15,537 nt of DNA from the NCBI GenBank assembly GCA_014377905.1, contig JACMOQ010000613.1, positions 1 through 15,537 of the forward strand, in the 5' to 3' direction. This document shows, one piece after another, positions 14,136-15,537 of this stretch. Each line of letters opens with the position of its first letter. The stretch's first letter is position 1. Origin of the DNA: Acetobacteraceae bacterium (GTDB lineage Bacteria; Pseudomonadota; Alphaproteobacteria; Acetobacterales; Acetobacteraceae). The position numbers and the translations under genes were made by a program. The notes under the pieces were generated by a model, which did not search any database, had not been told where the DNA came from, and worked only from the letters and a program-made list of their open reading frames with translations.

Positions 14136-15146
14136 TTACCAAGTCATTGCAGTATCGATTTTTGAAACCCGGCGACTGCTGCGTGCACCGAACGCGCTCT
14201 GCCATTCCTTGAAGGCCATGTAGCGCGGCGCAAGAAAGTGATAAGTCTTGGTGATCCTTCGCCAGCCCTGCTCGTCAAGTTCGCGGACTGTAACCGGGCC
14301 GGCGGCTTCCCAGGCGAGCAGGATCGGTTCCCATGCGCGCTGACTTCGGTAAAGCGAGTCGCGGTTGGAGCGGATAAAGGCTCGCTGACTGGCTGGATTG
14401 CGCAGGGCAGCCATGATTTCGCTGGTTTGGGCGTCAATTTCCGAAAATCTCTGGCTGATCGCGGCCGTCGCGGCGACGCTGAGTTTCGTGGTTTGCTGCA
14501 GCGCTTCCTGTCGCGCCACGCCGAGCCGCTGGCCGCGGCCAAGGCCGGCAAGAATGCCGCTCACCAATATGACCCGACGCAACAAGCCGTCGCGCAGCGC
14601 CTCGATATAGGCGAGCTCCTCAGCGAGGGCGGCGATCAGGGACAGAACCTCGGCCGAACTGCCCAGATGCAAGGTTTCGGCAGCACGTTCAAACGCGTCG
14701 TGCACAATCTGGCGCAGCGCGGCATCGTCGTCGAGGGCGACGGATAGGGTTTCGGCCGTAAGTCTTGCCGCACGGTCTGGTGCAATCCAGCTCAGCAAAT
14801 GCATACGAAGTTTATTACCGGCGAGCCGACGATGCCGGTCCGCGGGTTCCCAGCTGGCCTCCCCGTTCAGTACTTCGGTTGGCAATGCGTCGCCGATGCG
14901 AAGTCCTGGAACGAAATCCAGGCTTTCGGCAATCAGACTGAGCATGCGTCCGTCCGGACTGGAGTCCTCGATCGCGAATTCACGTTGCAACGAGCGCAGC
15001 GGCACCGCGGCTTCGCGGTCACCCATTTCGACCACCACCACCGGCGTGCCGTCGGGTTCAGACCGACGGAACATCCGGACATTGAGCGTACTGAAGATCG
15101 GGTGGTACAAAACGCAGAGTTCAGTATCCGATGATGGCGCCAGCAT
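14136..15146 (-). CDS. conserved-looking protein of unknown function
   Basis: The 336-residue product is not recognised. It reads as a real gene: the start has GGAG seven bases upstream, and the reading frame fills the space between neighbours with only 4 bases to the convergent gene. It has no signal peptide and no convincing membrane segment; one moderately hydrophobic stretch (LRRVILVSGILAGLG) lies near the middle. The N-terminal 90 residues look beta-rich (LYHPIFSTLNVRMFRR, VVVVEMGDREAAVPL). The rest is predicted mostly helical, with AAL/AEEL-type repeats that could form coiled coils, and a tryptophan-rich segment (WEPILLAWEAAG) before a basic C-terminus. It diverges from an EAL-like gene across 142 bases, which may hint at a link to c-di-GMP signalling, but that is only context. 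Confidence 0.75.
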   Translation of the reverse strand: MLAPSSDTELCVLYHPIFSTLNVRMFRRSEPDGTPVVVVEMGDREAAVPLRSLQREFAIEDSSPDGRMLSLIAESLDFVPGLRIGDALPTEVLNGEASWEPADRHRRLAGNKLRMHLLSWIAPDRAARLTAETLSVALDDDAALRQIVHDAFERAAETLHLGSSAEVLSLIAALAEELAYIEALRDGLLRRVILVSGILAGLGRGQRLGVARQEALQQTTKLSVAATAAISQRFSEIDAQTSEIMAALRNPASQRAFIRSNRDSLYRSQRAWEPILLAWEAAGPVTVRELDEQGWRRITKTYHFLAPRYMAFKEWQSAFGARSSRRVSKIDTAMTW

Positions 15147-15288
15147 CTCTATTCTCCGGTCTTGAGGACGATAGGTTCGACCTCCAAGGTTAAGGAACCG
15201 TCATCGCTCCGGCGGGTCATGCCCCAGTAAGAAATTCTTCATCATTTTGCGCAAATTTACGACAGATGGGATTTTTAGGGCACGAACC

Positions 15289-15537
15289 ATGATGCATGAT
15301 ACAATTATCGATTTTCAGACCCGACCTTACCCGGCGCCGGAACCATCGGTATTGGGCTACCAACCGGTTCTGTCGCTCATTGACGGCGACGTGGTTGCGG
15401 TGAAGGCGGTCCGACCCCGCGCGGCGCATGGATCCAAGCGCGGAATCATTGCTCCTTCCAATCGAGACCGCGATATGCTGCATGATGGTCTGATGGAGGC
15501 GCATAATTGGCCTGCCGCAGTTGCCATATGGCTGGCC
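15289..15537 (+). CDS. EAL-like domain protein with altered EAL motif, partial
   Basis: The gene runs off the right edge; 83 residues are visible. From ATG 15289 (a second in-frame ATG follows at once, with TAGGG eight bases upstream) the sequence reaches LGYQPVLSLIDGDVVAVKAV (22-41). This aligns with the EAL start 'YQPIVDLxTGxVVGVEAL' of c-di-GMP phosphodiesterases. Residue K39 takes the place of the metal-binding glutamate of E-A-L, so the domain is likely non-catalytic, perhaps a c-di-GMP or protein-binding module. The later WPAAVAIWLA matches the strand just before the usual VNLS motif, which lies beyond the window. The domain starts at the N-terminus with no sensor ahead of it. Identification rests on a short stretch. 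Confidence 0.6.
   Translation, partial: MMHDTIIDFQTRPYPAPEPSVLGYQPVLSLIDGDVVAVKAVRPRAAHGSKRGIIAPSNRDRDMLHDGLMEAHNWPAAVAIWLA

Noticed and set aside
15217..15504. 95-codon minus-strand frame at the right edge
   Set aside because: It has low-complexity His/Arg composition and no motif. The plus-strand frame from 15289 has a ribosome-binding site and EAL-like sequence.

Overview
The window reads as chromosomal DNA of a moderately GC-rich alphaproteobacterium, most likely of the Rhodospirillales/Acetobacteraceae kind. This rests on a Ros/MucR-type regulator with the 'CLEDG' core, a UvrA whose first zinc-binding pair reads CPVS, a GTP cyclohydrolase II with a long degenerate N-terminal domain, and a GAAC-N7-GAAC LexA-type site before uvrA. 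The family-level placement is inference. No transposase, phage gene, CRISPR array, tRNA or rRNA was recognised.

Layout. Positions 1-1000 (minus, cut by the window edge) encode the N-terminal part of a secreted family-5 ABC solute-binding protein. Upstream on the same strand is a class-III aminotransferase of the glutamate-1-semialdehyde aminomutase family (1114-2388), more likely catabolic than haem-related. A divergent region (2389-2561) separates it from a 1054-residue BNR/Asp-box beta-propeller protein (2562-5726). That gene converges on a MucR-like regulator (5784-6245, minus), with a perfect 12-bp-arm terminator between them. The region 6246-6556, between mucR and uvrA, is unusually rich in perfect AT-rich palindromes and holds a probable dispersed repeat, a good sigma-70 promoter and the SOS box. 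UvrA (6557-9442) follows.

Next comes a two-gene redox/sulfur operon: a 1-Cys peroxiredoxin (9620-10282) and, 16 bp on, a persulfide dioxygenase fused to a rhodanese domain (10299-11378). It ends at an 18-bp-arm perfect hairpin shared with a convergent OmpR-type response regulator (11438-12163, minus). The hairpin includes that gene's last codons and stop. After a divergent region come GTP cyclohydrolase II (12456-13610) and an L,D-transpeptidase-family protein (13625-14131). A protein of unknown function (14136-15146, minus) is divergent from the start of an EAL-like protein (15289 to the right edge) in which the signature glutamate is replaced by lysine.

Most genes are housekeeping or stress functions: DNA repair, peroxide and persulfide detoxification, riboflavin synthesis, cell wall. 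No obvious new multi-gene system is present. The less ordinary items are the intergenic control regions, the probable non-zinc MucR, the propeller protein without a visible signal peptide, and the unknown protein beside the degenerate EAL gene. The two genes at the window edges are incomplete and were read directly from the nucleotide sequence.
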